A stretch of 64,000 bases of DNA from Microvirga alba (GTDB taxonomy: Bacteria > Pseudomonadota > Alphaproteobacteria > Rhizobiales > Beijerinckiaceae), in assembly GCF_015694465.1 (NCBI RefSeq), contig NZ_JADQDO010000006.1, positions 124,001 through 188,000 on the forward strand, read 5' to 3'. Below, piece after piece: positions 8,499 to 17,919 of this stretch. Position 1 is the stretch's first letter. Each line of letters starts with the position of its first letter. A program made the translations under genes and the position numbers. The notes beneath the pieces are model-generated. The model was given only the letters and a program-made list of their open reading frames with translations, searched no databases and was not told the origin of the DNA.

Positions 8499-9344
8499 AT
8501 GAAGTTCTTCAAAACCGTCAGTCTGGCTCTCGTCGGGTCCGCTCTCGCCATCGGCGGCGCGGCGGCCCAGGGCAAGACGGTGAAGATCGCCACCGAAGGC
8601 GCTTATGCTCCGTGGAATTTCACGGGCGCCGGCGGCAAGCTTGAAGGGTTCGAAATCGACCTCGCCAACGACCTCTGCGCCCGCATGAAGGTCAAGTGCG
8701 AAGTTGTGGCCCAGGACTGGGACGGCATCATTCCGGCGCTCAACGCCAAGAAATACGATGCCATCATGGCCGGCATGAGCATCACCGACGACCGCAAGAA
8801 GGTCATCGATTTCGCCGGCCCCTATGCCAACTCCCCGAATGGCTTCCTCGTCGCGAAGAACTCGCCGCTGGCCAAGATGCCGGGCACCGGCCAGGCCTTC
8901 AACCTCGGCACCCAGCAGGCTGATGCCGAGAAGGCCATCGATGCGATCAAGCCGCTCCTGAAGGGCAAGACCGTCGGCGTCCAGGGTTCGACGATCCACT
9001 CCAACTTCGCCGACAAGTACCTGAAGGGTACGGCCGAGGTCCGCGAGTACAAGACCACCGAGGCCCATGACCTCGATCTCGCCGCCGGCCGCATCGACGC
9101 GATCCTGGCCGACGCGACGGGCATCATCGGCACCCTCGAGAAGCCCGAGTTCAAGGACTACGCCCTGGTTGGCCCCTCCATTACCGGCGGCATGCTCGGT
9201 CTCGGCGTCGGCGTCGGTCTCCGCAAGGAAGACCAGGACCTGAAGAAGGCCTTCAGCGAGGCCATTCAGGGCGCCATCAAGGACGGCACCATCCAGAAGC
9301 TCTCCATGAAGTGGTTCAAGATCGATACCACCCCGAAGAGCTGA
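8499..9344 (+). CDS. Amino-acid ABC transporter substrate-binding protein (family 3), copy 1
   Basis: The 281-residue protein starts at ATG 8499 after a good AAGGGAA site. Residues 1-24 form a Sec signal peptide ending AAAQG. The mature part is a solute-binding protein family 3 domain: VKIATEGAYAPWNF, EGFEIDLANDLCARM, QDWDGIIPAL, KYDAIMAGM. This pattern is that of the lysine/arginine/ornithine, histidine and octopine/nopaline binding proteins. It acts in the periplasm and delivers the ligand to the permeases encoded at 10496-11942. It is followed by its own terminator and then by a paralogue with which it shares long identical DNA tracts. Confidence 0.92.
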   Translation: MKFFKTVSLALVGSALAIGGAAAQGKTVKIATEGAYAPWNFTGAGGKLEGFEIDLANDLCARMKVKCEVVAQDWDGIIPALNAKKYDAIMAGMSITDDRKKVIDFAGPYANSPNGFLVAKNSPLAKMPGTGQAFNLGTQQADAEKAIDAIKPLLKGKTVGVQGSTIHSNFADKYLKGTAEVREYKTTEAHDLDLAAGRIDAILADATGIIGTLEKPEFKDYALVGPSITGGMLGLGVGVGLRKEDQDLKKAFSEAIQGAIKDGTIQKLSMKWFKIDTTPKS

Positions 9345-9365
9345 TCCGGCTATCAACAACAAGGA

Positions 9366-9392
9366 GGGCGCGGTTTCGACCGCGCCCTTTTT
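9366..9392 (+). terminator. Rho-independent terminator after binding-protein copy 1
   Basis: A perfect 9-bp stem GGGCGCGGT (9366-9374) pairs with ACCGCGCCC (9379-9387) across a TTCG tetraloop and is followed by five T. It lies 21 bp after the stop of the first binding-protein gene, so copy 2 probably needs its own promoter or read-through. Confidence 0.9.
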
Positions 9393-9570
9393 CGTATGCG
9401 CAAAGGCGAAGTGCGACCGAAAACGTCAGTCTATTCAGATTATTCGGCGTGATTGGGACTTGCGCTGGCTTAGCTTTTGAATGTTAGCTTTTGGTGCCGA
9501 TCCTTGGCTGGCCTTAGCCGTGCCGCGGTCGGACAAGTGGCTCAAACGAAGCTATAACCAGGGAACGACG

Positions 9571-10416
9571 ATGAAACTGTTCAAGGCAATCGGCCTCGGT
9601 CTGCTGGCCTCCGCTTTCGCCATTGGCGGAGCGATGGCGCAGGGCAAAACGGTCAAGATCGCCACCGAGGGCGCCTATGCCCCGTGGAATTTCACGGGCG
9701 CCGGCGGCAAGCTCGAAGGGTTCGAGATCGACCTCGCCAACGACCTCTGCGCCCGCATGAAGGTCAAGTGCGAGATCGTGTCCCAGGACTGGGACGGCAT
9801 CATTCCGGCGCTCAACGCCAAGAAATACGATGCCATCATGGCCGGCATGAACATCACGGACAAGCGCCTCGAAGTCATCGACTTCACGCGCCCCTACGCC
9901 TCCGGCCTCCATGGCTTCGCGACGATGAAGGATTCCCCCCTCGCGAAACTCGCGGGTCTCGGGCAGCGCGCGAATCTGGATAAGGATCCGGCGGGCGCTC
10001 AAAAGATTCTCGACGATTGGAAGACCCTCCTGAAGGGCAAAACCGTCGGCGTTCAGGGCTCGACGGTGAATTCCCAGTTTCTCGAGAAGCACCTCAAGGA
10101 TGTGATCACGATCCGCGAGTACAAGACCACCGAGCAGCACGATCTGGATCTGGCGGCCGGTCGCGTGGACGCAATCTTCGCCGCGCATTCCTCGATGAAG
10201 GCGACCCTCGATCAGCCTGAATTCAAGAACATGGCGATCGCCGGCGCGGGCTTCTCGGGCGGCGTTCTCGGCCGCGGCGTCGCGGTCGGCCTCCGCAAGG
10301 GCGACGCAGAGCTCAAGGGCCAGTTCGACGCGGCCATTCAGGACGCGATCAAGGACGGCACGATTCAGAAGCTCACGGAAAAGTGGTTCAAGGTCGACAT
10401 GTCGCCCCAGAGCTAA
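9571..10416 (+). CDS. Amino-acid ABC transporter substrate-binding protein (family 3), copy 2
   Basis: A paralogue of the gene at 8499, also 281 residues from the ATG at 9571; the open frame from 9481 adds 30 codons with no signal peptide character. The signal peptide ends GGAMAQG. The first lobe is almost identical to copy 1 at DNA level, including a 69-base identical run (8710-8778 and 9782-9850). The second lobe differs clearly, for example PYASGLHGFATMKDSP against PYANSPNGFLVAKNSP. The same permease pair is likely served by both, with different ligand preference in copy 2. That functional split is inference. Confidence 0.92.
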   Translation: MKLFKAIGLGLLASAFAIGGAMAQGKTVKIATEGAYAPWNFTGAGGKLEGFEIDLANDLCARMKVKCEIVSQDWDGIIPALNAKKYDAIMAGMNITDKRLEVIDFTRPYASGLHGFATMKDSPLAKLAGLGQRANLDKDPAGAQKILDDWKTLLKGKTVGVQGSTVNSQFLEKHLKDVITIREYKTTEQHDLDLAAGRVDAIFAAHSSMKATLDQPEFKNMAIAGAGFSGGVLGRGVAVGLRKGDAELKGQFDAAIQDAIKDGTIQKLTEKWFKVDMSPQS

Positions 10417-10448
10417 CGCTCTGAAGCGAACACGATCTTTCCGCAAAC

Positions 10449-10475
10449 TGTCATCCTCGCCAGACGAGGATGACA
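10449..10475 (+). terminator. Intercistronic stem-loop between binding protein and permease
   Basis: A perfect 11-bp inverted repeat TGTCATCCTCG (10449-10459) and CGAGGATGACA (10465-10475) with a 5-base loop lies between the binding-protein stop and the permease start. There is no T-run, so it is not a classical terminator. Such stems often stabilise the binding-protein message and lower expression of the downstream permeases. Confidence 0.6.
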
Positions 10476-10495
10476 CCTAGCAGGAATTTTCAAGC

Positions 10496-11218
10496 GTGCA
10501 GCAACTGAGCTATTTCGAGCTCGTCGGCTTCGGCCCCAACGGCTGGGGCCTGGCCCTCCTTACGGCGACGGGCATGACGCTCGCCGTCGCCCTTTGCGGC
10601 TTCCTGATGGGTTCCGTCGTCGGCACGTTCGTGGCCTGGGCGAAACTCTCCAGAAGCCTTACAGCAAGAAGCATCGCGGATGGGTACACGACCATCCTTC
10701 GCGGTATTCCCGATCTTCTCGTCATCTACCTGTTCTATTTCGGCGGCAGCGCGGCGCTGGGCGCCATCGGCAGCCTGTTCGGTGCTGAAGGCTTCATCGG
10801 CGTACCGGCCTTTCTCACCGGCGCGCTCGCCATCGGCATCGTCTCCGGGGCCTATCAGGCCGAGGTGTTTCGCGGCGCCTATCAGGTGGTGAGCCGCGGT
10901 GAAATCGAGGCGGCCCGTTCGGTCGGCATGCATCGCTGGCTGATGTTCCGCCGCGTCATCGCTCCACAGGTGCTGCGCTTCGCCATTCCCGGCCTCGGCA
11001 ACACTTGGCAGCTGGTGCTGAAGGAATCGGCGTTGATCTCCGTCACCGGCCTCGTCGAACTGCTGCGCCAGTCGCACATCGCAGCGGGTTCCACACGTCG
11101 CCCCTTCGATTTCTATCTCACCGCGGCAGTTCTCTATCTGCTCATCACCTGGGTTTCGACTTACCTGTTCCAGCGTGCGGAAACCCATTCGATGCGCGGC
11201 ATCCGGAGGGCATCCTGA
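10496..11218 (+). CDS. Amino-acid ABC transporter permease (HisQ/OccQ type)
   Basis: The 240-residue inner-membrane protein starts at GTG 10496. It has about five hydrophobic helices and the BPD inner-membrane component motif: EIEAARSVGMHRWLMFRRVIAP at 136-157 carries the EAA loop that docks on the ATPase. TILRGIPDLLVIYLFYF is the usual HisQ/M sequence at the second helix. It forms a heterodimer with the next permease. Its TGA stop (11216-11218) overlaps the ATG of the next gene by one base. Confidence 0.9.
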   Translation: MQQLSYFELVGFGPNGWGLALLTATGMTLAVALCGFLMGSVVGTFVAWAKLSRSLTARSIADGYTTILRGIPDLLVIYLFYFGGSAALGAIGSLFGAEGFIGVPAFLTGALAIGIVSGAYQAEVFRGAYQVVSRGEIEAARSVGMHRWLMFRRVIAPQVLRFAIPGLGNTWQLVLKESALISVTGLVELLRQSHIAAGSTRRPFDFYLTAAVLYLLITWVSTYLFQRAETHSMRGIRRAS

Positions 11219-11942
11219 TGGATTTCGAGTTTATGCAGGAAACCTTCCTGCGCCTCTTGAGCGGCGTGCCGCTGACGTTGAATCTGGCCTTCACGTCGGT
11301 CGCCTTCGGCGCTGTCTTCGCCATGTCCTTGCGCTCATGCGGATGTCCGGCATCCGCGTGCTCGACGCCTTCGCCCAAGCCTATGTCTTCGTGTTCCGCG
11401 GCTCGCCGCTGCTCGTGCAGATCTTTCTGATCTATTACGGCCTCGGCCAGTTCCGTCCGACCTTGCAGGAATGGGGATTGTGGGGCTTCTTCCGCGAGCC
11501 CTATTGGTGCGCCGTGCTGGCCCTGACGCTGAACACCGCCGCCTATGCCAGCGAGATCATTCGCGGCGGCTTGCAGGCGGTGCCGCATCAACAGGTCGAG
11601 GCCGCTCGCGCCTGCGGCATGTCGGGCTTCCTGCTCTTCCGCCGCATCGTCTTCCCGATCGCCGTCCGTCAGGCGCTTCCGGCTTATGGCAGCGAGCTCA
11701 TCCTGATGGTGAAGGCGACGTCGCTGGCGTCGATCATCACGATGATGGAAGTGACCGGCATTGCCGCGAAGCTGATCTCGCAGACCTTCCGCGCAGTCGA
11801 AGTCTTCGTCGTCGCCGGCGTGATCTATCTGATCCTCAACTTCACCATCACGCGCATCATCATGGCGATCGAATGGTGGCTCTCACCCCATTTGCGCCAC
11901 CCTCCAGCCGTGAAGCCAGCCCTGGATGCTGTCCATGTCTAG
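11218..11942 (+). pseudogene. Amino-acid ABC transporter permease (HisM/OccM type), interrupted by a frameshift
   Basis: Translation from ATG 11218 gives MDFEFMQETFLRLLSGVPL and a first helix, but near 11326-11330 the family sequence jumps to another frame. In the first frame reading ends at 11430. From 11328 the alternative frame gives LALMRMSGIRVLDAFAQAYV and then a complete HisM C-terminal part with the EAA loop (VEAARACGMSGFLLFRRIVFP), ending with TAG at 11942. One base is missing relative to an intact gene, which would encode about 241 residues. No canonical slippery heptamer is visible. It is either a real inactivating deletion or a sequence error; flanking genes of the operon are intact, so an error is quite possible. 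Confidence 0.88.
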
Positions 11943-12729
11943 TGGAGTCAAATCCGTGTCATCTGAGACAAACCCCGCCGTTTCCATTCGCGAACTCCGC
12001 AAGAGCTTCGGATCGCTCGAAGTCCTCAAGGGCGTGTCGCTCGACGCGAAGGAGGGCGACGTCATCTCGATCCTCGGCGCTTCGGGTTCAGGCAAATCCA
12101 CGATGCTTCGCTGCATCAACATGCTCGAGGTGCCGGATTCCGGCGACATCCGCATCGGCGGCGAGACGATCAAACTGAAGAAGGGCCGCCGTGGGGCGGA
12201 GCCCGCGGACCAGGGGCAGGTCGATCGCATCCGCTCCCGCGTCGCCATGGTGTTCCAGAGCTTCAATCTCTGGTCCCACATGACCATTCTTGAGAACGTG
12301 ATCGAAGCGCCAGTCCATGTGCAGAAGCGCCCGAAGGCCGAGTGTATCGCGGAGGCCGAGGCATTGCTGGCAAAGGTCGGTATCGCCGACAAGCGCAATC
12401 AGTATCCCTCTCACCTTTCAGGCGGCCAGCAACAGCGCGCCGCGATCGCGCGCGCGCTTGCGATGCGGCCCAACGTGATGCTGTTCGACGAGCCGACGTC
12501 GGCACTCGATCCGGAACTCGTCGGCGAGGTCTTGCGCGTCATGCGCTCGCTTGCCGAGGAAGGCCGCACGATGCTCGTCGTGACCCACGAGATGGGCTTT
12601 GCCCGCGACGTGTCGAACCGGGTCGTGTTTCTGCACAAGGGTGTGGTTGAAGAAGAAGGCCCACCCGCCGAGGTCTTCGGCGCTCCGAAATCGGAACGCT
12701 TCAAGCAGTTTATTTCGAGCCATCGGTAA
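11935..12729 (+). CDS. Amino-acid ABC transporter ATP-binding protein (HisP/OccP type)
   Basis: The ATPase subunit is 264 residues from ATG 11935 (an in-frame ATG at 11926 would add three). Walker A is GASGSGKST, the Q-loop follows [10 protein letters not shown], the signature is LSGGQQQR, and Walker B is [12 protein letters not shown] with the H-loop at VTHEMG. The insertion before the Q-loop ([12 protein letters not shown] and beyond) is typical of the HisP/OccP/NocP group of polar amino-acid importers. It overlaps the end of the permease frame by 8 bp and is followed by a strong terminator, closing the operon. Confidence 0.93.
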   Translation: MSSGVKSVSSETNPAVSIRELRKSFGSLEVLKGVSLDAKEGDVISILGASGSGKSTMLRCINMLEVPDSGDIRIGGETIKLKKGRRGAEPADQGQVDRIRSRVAMVFQSFNLWSHMTILENVIEAPVHVQKRPKAECIAEAEALLAKVGIADKRNQYPSHLSGGQQQRAAIARALAMRPNVMLFDEPTSALDPELVGEVLRVMRSLAEEGRTMLVVTHEMGFARDVSNRVVFLHKGVVEEEGPPAEVFGAPKSERFKQFISSHR

Positions 12730-12734
12730 CGAAC

Positions 12735-12759
12735 GGCGCGGTTCAGACCGCGCCTTTTT
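12735..12759 (+). terminator. Rho-independent terminator of the amino-acid ABC operon
   Basis: GGCGCGGT (12735-12742), TCAG loop, ACCGCGCC (12747-12754) and five T. It is 5 bp after the ATPase stop and closely resembles the terminator at 9366-9392. Confidence 0.9.
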
Positions 12760-12771
12760 GTCCGGCAAGGC

Positions 12772-13209
12772 CTAACGCTCGTCGACGCGGATCGCCGTTC
12801 CCTCGATTTCCCGCGGCCCGCGTTTCGGCAGCCGGAAGTGTTCCTGAATAATGCGCAGGTTGCGCATGTTCGATTTGAAAAAGATGTCGAAGGCGTCGCC
12901 CGCGACCGGGATGGCGCCAATGGCGGTGTCAAAAGCCAGATTGGCCATCATCCGCGCAATCTTGCGGCGCGGCAGGCCCAGCCGTCGCGCCTCCCAGATG
13001 ATGTAGCCGCCGAGGGCCGCGGCGATCAGATCGCCGACGCCGGGGGCAAGGCCGATCACCGCATCGAGCCCCACGCGCCGCTTCAGGCCGGGAATGTAGA
13101 ACGCGTTGTCCAGGAGCGTCGCGACCAGCGTTACGCGTGCAATGGCGTCCGCCCGGCTTGGGCCGGCGGCCTTGACGGTTTCAAAAAACGCAGCACGGGA
13201 CGCGGTCAT
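12772..13209 (-). CDS. DUF4112 family membrane-associated protein
   Basis: The 145-residue product matches the DUF4112 pattern: LLDNAFYIPGLKRRVGLDAVIGLAPGVGD, then a hydrophobic segment (LIAAALGGYIIWEARRLG) and a second one around FDTAIGAIPVAGDAFDIFFKSN. Two glycine/proline-rich membrane-associated hairpins flank a basic helix (LPRRKIARMM). The function of the family is not known. It is convergent with the ABC operon terminator. The upstream gap of about 340 bp is shared with the divergent M15-like peptidase gene. Confidence 0.85.
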   Translation of the reverse strand: MTASRAAFFETVKAAGPSRADAIARVTLVATLLDNAFYIPGLKRRVGLDAVIGLAPGVGDLIAAALGGYIIWEARRLGLPRRKIARMMANLAFDTAIGAIPVAGDAFDIFFKSNMRNLRIIQEHFRLPKRGPREIEGTAIRVDER

Positions 13210-13550
13210 TCCTTCTTCTCCACGCCGTCACGACGGCACGCTGAAACGGGATGTGTGTATCGTCTCCGCGCTTCGCAAGTTGAAGTATTTTGAAATATTG
13301 TTTCGAAGAAAATGTGACAATTTCGGACTATGGAATCCCAGGAATTGCTTTGTTTTCCCATGCCTTGTCCCCCCTCAACCCATTAATACCTCGATTGCAT
13401 ACTTGTCTTCCTAAACTCTGGGTTTAGTTAGCTGCGCTGGGACGGGGGCCAAGCTGCCAGGAAACTGGCCAAAACAGGCAAAAGCCATCGCGGCTGAACC
13501 GTTGCACGCGGTCATTCGCATATGGGGGCTCAAGACGGGGAGAAAACCCG
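13210..13550. other. Intergenic region between divergent DUF4112 and M15-type peptidase genes
   Basis: The gap has an AT-rich part (13270-13430) likely holding both promoters. A small inverted repeat CTAAAC-N5-GTTTAG lies at 13411-13427 and could be an operator. I see no gene or RNA in it. Confidence 0.5.
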
Positions 13551-14096
13551 ATGAGCACCAACCCTCGAGTGTATCGAGTGCCTTGGCTTGTGTTCGTAGC
13601 CAGCGCGCTTGTTTCAGGACTAGCCGTTGCAACTGCTCAGGCCGAAAATGAGGAGCCGCCAGCCCGATACGCAAGCCTCCCGTCGACGGACAGCGTCATG
13701 AACCCGGCCGCGAAGGGAGGCCGTCCAAGTTCGGCCACACAGGCCCCAAGGAACCTGTCCGGTTTCTATGCCTATGTCGAACAAGGCTCCATCACCGTGC
13801 AGGCCAGCGCCCCCACGAAATGCCTTCCTGGCGATTTGCGGGAGGTCGTCGGGGATATCGCCGCAAAGTTCGGGACCGTCAGCGTCGAGTCCACTCACAG
13901 AACCGGCAGCCATAACTGGCGCGCGGGCGGAGCGCCCCATTCCCTGCACCTTTCGTGCCGGGCCATCGACTTCAGAGTCCACTCACGGACTAGCGGTCTG
14001 ATGGCGTATTTGCGCTCGCGTCCCGAAGTCGGCGGCCTTAAGATATATCGAAACGGTATCATCCATATCGACAATGGAGAGCGCCGAAGTTGGTGA
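13551..14096 (+). CDS. Secreted peptidase M15-like (YcbK/DUF882 type)
   Basis: The protein has 181 residues with an N-terminal hydrophobic signal segment (WLVFVASALVSGLAVATAQA). A low-complexity linker follows. The C-terminal domain (about residues 85-181) carries the peptidase M15/VanY-like zinc motif: GGAPHSLHLSCRAIDF supplies S-x-H-x6-D, and IIHID supplies the third ligand. Such proteins act on peptidoglycan peptides in the periplasm or serve as binding modules. The YcbK-like domain is short here compared with full carboxypeptidases. The gene for adenine deaminase follows after 15 bp but is functionally unrelated. Confidence 0.78.
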   Translation: MSTNPRVYRVPWLVFVASALVSGLAVATAQAENEEPPARYASLPSTDSVMNPAAKGGRPSSATQAPRNLSGFYAYVEQGSITVQASAPTKCLPGDLREVVGDIAAKFGTVSVESTHRTGSHNWRAGGAPHSLHLSCRAIDFRVHSRTSGLMAYLRSRPEVGGLKIYRNGIIHIDNGERRSW

Positions 14097-14111
14097 GGGC
14101 CATCGAACAGC

Positions 14112-15824
14112 ATGACGAGACAGACTGACGCCACGGCCATCGCAGCCCGCATCGCGCAGGGCCGTGGCTCCTCCCCCGCGGACCTCGTCATTACCGACGT
14201 GCGCCTGTTCGATCTCGTGACCGGAGCGCTCACGCGCACCGACATCGCCATTTGCGGCGACACGATCGTGGGGACGTACGGACGGTATCGGAGCGCCCGT
14301 ACCATCGACGGGCGCGGGCGCATCGCGGTGCCCGGTTTCATCGACACTCACCTGCATGTGGAATCCTCCCTCGTCACGCCGTTCGAGTTCGACCGCTGCG
14401 TTCTCCCGCGTGGCGTGACGACGGCCATCTGCGATCCGCATGAGATGGCGAATGTGATCGGGACCGCCGCCTTCGACTATTTTCTGGCCTGCGCCGAGCG
14501 CACGATCATGGACCTGCGGGTGCAGTTATCTAGCTGCGTGCCTGCAACCCATTTGGAAACGGCGGGCGCCCGCATCGAGGCTTCAGACCTCATGCGCTAC
14601 CGCGATCATCGCAAGGTGATCGGCTTGGCCGAGTTCATGAACTTTCCCGGCGTGCTTGCTGCCGACCCGGCGTGCCTCGCCAAGATCGAGGCCTTTGCCG
14701 GGCGTCATATCGATGGCCACGCGCCGCTGCTGCGCGGCCTTGACCTCAATGGTTATCTCGCGGCTGGAATCCGCACCGATCACGAGACGACCACGGCGGA
14801 CGAGGCCTTGGAGAAAATCAGGAAAGGCATGACGGTATTGATCCGCGAAGGCTCCGTGTCGAAAGACATGCATGCGCTCGCATCCGTTCTCTCCGTACCG
14901 ACCTCGCCGTTCCTCGCGCTCTGCACGGATGACCGCAATCCGCTCGACATCGCCGAGGAAGGTCATCTCGATTATATGATCCGCACGCTGATCTCACTCG
15001 GCTGCGAACCACTCGCCGTTTATCGCGCGGCCTCGCTCAGCGCGGCCCAGGCATTCGGCCTTACCGATCGCGGCATGATTGCGCCCGGCAAACGCGCGGA
15101 CATCGTGCTGCTCGATGATCTTGAATCCTGCGCTGTGTCGGACGTGATTTCCGGCGGGCGGTTAGTGAACGATGCGCTGTTTGAGACACGTGAGCTGGTG
15201 ACGGCAGTTGGCCTCAACAGCGTCAAGTCAAACGCCGTCAGCGCCGATCAATTTCGGATTCAAGGAACGTCCGGCGAGGCCCGTGTCATCGGTGTCGTTC
15301 CCGGCAAGATCATCACGGAGGATCTGCGTCTCACCCTCCCCGTTCAGAACGGTGCCCGTCAGATCGACCTCGAGCAAGACGTCGGCAAGGTCGCCGTGGT
15401 GGCCCGCCACGGCATCAACCACAATATCGGCTTGGGGTTTGTGAACGGCTTCGGCATGAAGCGCGGCGCTATTGCCTCTTCCGTCGGACATGACAGCCAC
15501 AACATCTGCGTCGTGGGCGCGAGCGACGCCGACATGGCCGTCGCCGTCAACCGGCTGCGCGAGATTCAAGGCGGGTTCGTCGTTGTCTCCGATGGCGTCG
15601 TCCGCGCCGAGTTGGCGCTGCCTATCGCCGGTCTCATGAGCGATCTGCCCTATGAGGGCGTACGAGATGCGCTCTATCCATTGCGTGAAGCCGCCAAGGC
15701 GCTCGGCGTCATCTTGCCGGAACCGTTCCTGCAGGTCGCTTTCCTCCCCTTGCCGGTGATCCCGCATCTCAAGATCACCGATTACGGGCTCGTCGATGTC
15801 AATCGCATGGAGCTGGTGAATTGA
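14112..15824 (+). CDS. ade: Adenine deaminase
   Basis: At 570 residues this is the standard length for the amidohydrolase-type adenine deaminase (adenine to hypoxanthine and ammonia). The metal-binding motif [15 protein letters not shown] lies at about residues 76-90, the [11 protein letters not shown] segment follows, and [19 protein letters not shown] and CTDDRNP carry the further ligands. The C-terminal domain holds [17 protein letters not shown] and the [14 protein letters not shown] motif specific to Ade. The enzyme feeds purine salvage. Its stop overlaps the TTG/ATG region of the next small gene, so the two may be cotranscribed. Confidence 0.95.
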   Translation: MTRQTDATAIAARIAQGRGSSPADLVITDVRLFDLVTGALTRTDIAICGDTIVGTYGRYRSARTIDGRGRIAVPGFIDTHLHVESSLVTPFEFDRCVLPRGVTTAICDPHEMANVIGTAAFDYFLACAERTIMDLRVQLSSCVPATHLETAGARIEASDLMRYRDHRKVIGLAEFMNFPGVLAADPACLAKIEAFAGRHIDGHAPLLRGLDLNGYLAAGIRTDHETTTADEALEKIRKGMTVLIREGSVSKDMHALASVLSVPTSPFLALCTDDRNPLDIAEEGHLDYMIRTLISLGCEPLAVYRAASLSAAQAFGLTDRGMIAPGKRADIVLLDDLESCAVSDVISGGRLVNDALFETRELVTAVGLNSVKSNAVSADQFRIQGTSGEARVIGVVPGKIITEDLRLTLPVQNGARQIDLEQDVGKVAVVARHGINHNIGLGFVNGFGMKRGAIASSVGHDSHNICVVGASDADMAVAVNRLREIQGGFVVVSDGVVRAELALPIAGLMSDLPYEGVRDALYPLREAAKALGVILPEPFLQVAFLPLPVIPHLKITDYGLVDVNRMELVN

Positions 15825-16396
15825 GATTGATGCCAATTCCGGCTCGTCGACACGCCGCGCTCATCGCCGGCCTCTTCCTCGCTACTTCCCTTGCCGATCA
15901 TGAGGCAGCCGCTTTGGAGGCCGGCAGCCCGGTCGCAATCGGCGGCTTCACCTATGCGCCGCCGCGCGGCGACGGATGGCGTGCGCGCCTCTATGCGGAA
16001 GAAAATGAAAGCGAGCTGCACACTTATGAGCGCGCGGATGGCGACCGTAGCCTTCAGGTGCAGGTTTCCGTTTTCCGACCCATTCGGCCTATCGCGGATC
16101 AGGCGGCCATCGTCGCCTGGGCGAAAGGTGCGCGCGGCGTCCGGCAGGCGACCGCTCTACGCGGGCAGGGCGCGACATGTGCCCGCTATCGTCACAAATT
16201 CGATCAAACCCTGTCGCTCGGCGGACCTTCACAATCCTGGGCGACCATCGATGAACGTGGTGCGTTCTGCATCGATCCCAAGGGGAGCGGACGCATCCTC
16301 CAGCTTCGCATCTTCGAGCGCACGCCGCCGGGCCGCACGACGGGCGAGATCGAAGCGCTCGCCGCACCCATCATCGCCGGCATCAGACCGCGTTGA
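15821..16396 (+). CDS. Putative exported protein, unknown function
   Basis: The frame can start at TTG 15821 (overlapping the ade stop) or ATG 15830, giving about 188-191 residues. The N-terminus is a plausible signal peptide ([15 protein letters not shown]). The rest is a soluble domain with two cysteines (TCARYRH and AFCIDPKG) that may form a disulphide in the periplasm. The order of strands and the closing [17 protein letters not shown] resemble small secreted proteins of Hyphomicrobiales, but I do not recognise the family. The close overlap with ade suggests the same transcript. Confidence 0.7.
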   Translation: MRLMPIPARRHAALIAGLFLATSLADHEAAALEAGSPVAIGGFTYAPPRGDGWRARLYAEENESELHTYERADGDRSLQVQVSVFRPIRPIADQAAIVAWAKGARGVRQATALRGQGATCARYRHKFDQTLSLGGPSQSWATIDERGAFCIDPKGSGRILQLRIFERTPPGRTTGEIEALAAPIIAGIRPR

Positions 16397-16402
16397 ACGG
16401 GT

Positions 16403-17152
16403 CTAAAGTTTCGCGACGCGCAGCGAGAGCGGGAACCGGATGATACGGCGCATCTCAGGATCGCGCCACGCCTCGATGAGGTCCCGCTTGAACGCCTCGA
16501 TCGGCGCACGGCCAAGCGCCTTTTCCGCCGCGCGCACGGCAGACCATGTATCCGCATATCCGATGAGATCGGAGGCGCGCCAATCGACCTCGATGGCCAT
16601 GGGCGGCGCGGTCAGTTCGTGGAACGGAAATTCAAGCGAGCGATAGCCCACTTCCACATGGCGGCGCTCCGGTGGCCAATGAGCACCGAGCACAGCCTTG
16701 TAGAAATGTTGAATGACCGGATCGATGTCCGGATCGGCTTGCACGACGCCATAGGTGATGAGCGCGAGCACCGCTCCCGGCTTTCCAACGCGCCGCGCCT
16801 CCGCATAGAAGGCGGGAAGATCGAACCAGTGGGCGGCCTGCGCCGCAGTGATAAGATCAACGGACTGGTCAGGCAATCCGCTGTTTTCCGCTGGCGCGAC
16901 ACGGTATTCCACGCGCGCATGCGGCTCTGCTTTTTCGATCTGCTGCGCGCTGGCATCGGTGGCAATGACGCGTGTGAAGCGATCCGCCAGCAGCACGGAA
17001 AGCTGCCCCGTTCCGCATCCGACATCGAGCGCCACATCGGTTCTCGCGCACAGGCTTGCCAGATAATCGACAAGCGTATGCGGATAGGTCGGGCGGTAGG
17101 CAGCGTAGCCGGCGGAGCTGGCGGAAAAATGATCCTTGAAGGACACGTTCAA
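16403..17152 (-). CDS. SAM-dependent methyltransferase (class I)
   Basis: The 249-residue protein starts at TTG 17152, whose codon overlaps the pxpA stop (TTGA). Motif I is VALDVGCGTGQLSVLLA at about residues 41-57, followed by VIATDASAQQIEKA (acidic residue for the ribose of SAM) and the SVDLITAAQAAHWF strand. The C-terminal part resembles the yeast TMT1/ trans-aconitate methyltransferase-like group. The acceptor is unknown. It is the third gene of the pncB-pxpA transcript and is convergent with the exported-protein gene, 6 bp apart. Confidence 0.85.
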   Translation of the reverse strand: MNVSFKDHFSASSAGYAAYRPTYPHTLVDYLASLCARTDVALDVGCGTGQLSVLLADRFTRVIATDASAQQIEKAEPHARVEYRVAPAENSGLPDQSVDLITAAQAAHWFDLPAFYAEARRVGKPGAVLALITYGVVQADPDIDPVIQHFYKAVLGAHWPPERRHVEVGYRSLEFPFHELTAPPMAIEVDWRASDLIGYADTWSAVRAAEKALGRAPIEAFKRDLIEAWRDPEMRRIIRFPLSLRVAKL

Positions 17153-17919
17153 CGTCCCGAAAATGGCGCGATGGAAACGCCGTTGGTTTCGAGTTTCGCG
17201 CGGATCGTTCGTGCCATGGCGACCGCGCTCGGCTCATCGCCATGAACACAGATCGTATCGATCTCGATGGGGATACGCCGGCCGGAGGTTGTCGTGACAG
17301 CCTTGTCCTGCAAAGTCCGCAACACACGCTGCGCCGCCTCGTCGGCATCGTGCAGAACGGATCCCGGCTTCTTGCGGCTGGATAGCGTGCCGTTGTCCTC
17401 ATAGGTGCGGTCGGCAAAAAACTCCCGCGCGACCCGCACGCCGATCTTGTTCGACGCCGTCTCCATTCGAAGGCCGGGCATACATACATTGATGAGGTTC
17501 GCATCGACGCCCTTGATGGCGCGAGCGATGGCAAGCGCCAAATCCTCATCCTCATTCGCCATGTTGTTGAGCGAACCATGCGCCTTCACATAGGTCACGC
17601 GATGTCCGGCCAAAGCGCCGACGGCCTGTAGCGCGCCGATCTGATACGCGATCATGCGTTCGATGTCCGCAGGGCTATCGCCACGGATCACGCGGCGGCC
17701 GAAGCCCTGCAGATCGTTGAAGCCCGGATGCGCACCGATGGCGACGCCCTTGCGCTTCGCAGTCTCCGCCGTGCGAAACATGATGGACGGATCGCCCGCA
17801 TGAAAGCCGCACGCGATGTTGGCCGAAGAGACGATGTCGAGCATGGTGTCGTCATCGCCCATGGGCCACGGGCCGAAGCCTTCGCCCATGTCGCAATTCA
17901 AATCGATGGTGACGCTCAT
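17149..17919 (-). CDS. pxpA: 5-oxoprolinase subunit A (LamB/YcsF family)
   Basis: From ATG 17919 the protein is 256 residues, the normal PxpA length; the longer open frame upstream is antisense-like sequence inside pncB. Family motifs are complete: IDLNCDMGEGFG at the N-terminus, NIACGFHAGDP, GAHPGFND and VKAHGSLNN. With PxpB and PxpC, PxpA hydrolyses 5-oxoproline (pyroglutamate) using ATP. No pxpB or pxpC is in this window. Its start overlaps the pncB stop by one base (TAATG), and its stop overlaps the methyltransferase start. Confidence 0.9.
   Translation of the reverse strand: MSVTIDLNCDMGEGFGPWPMGDDDTMLDIVSSANIACGFHAGDPSIMFRTAETAKRKGVAIGAHPGFNDLQGFGRRVIRGDSPADIERMIAYQIGALQAVGALAGHRVTYVKAHGSLNNMANEDEDLALAIARAIKGVDANLINVCMPGLRMETASNKIGVRVAREFFADRTYEDNGTLSSRKKPGSVLHDADEAAQRVLRTLQDKAVTTTSGRRIPIEIDTICVHGDEPSAVAMARTIRAKLETNGVSIAPFSGR

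Noticed and set aside
11323..11340. Programmed -1 frameshift in the HisM-type permease
   Set aside because: No X-XXY-YYZ slippery sequence, and family members are not known to use frameshifting; a deletion or sequencing error is simpler.
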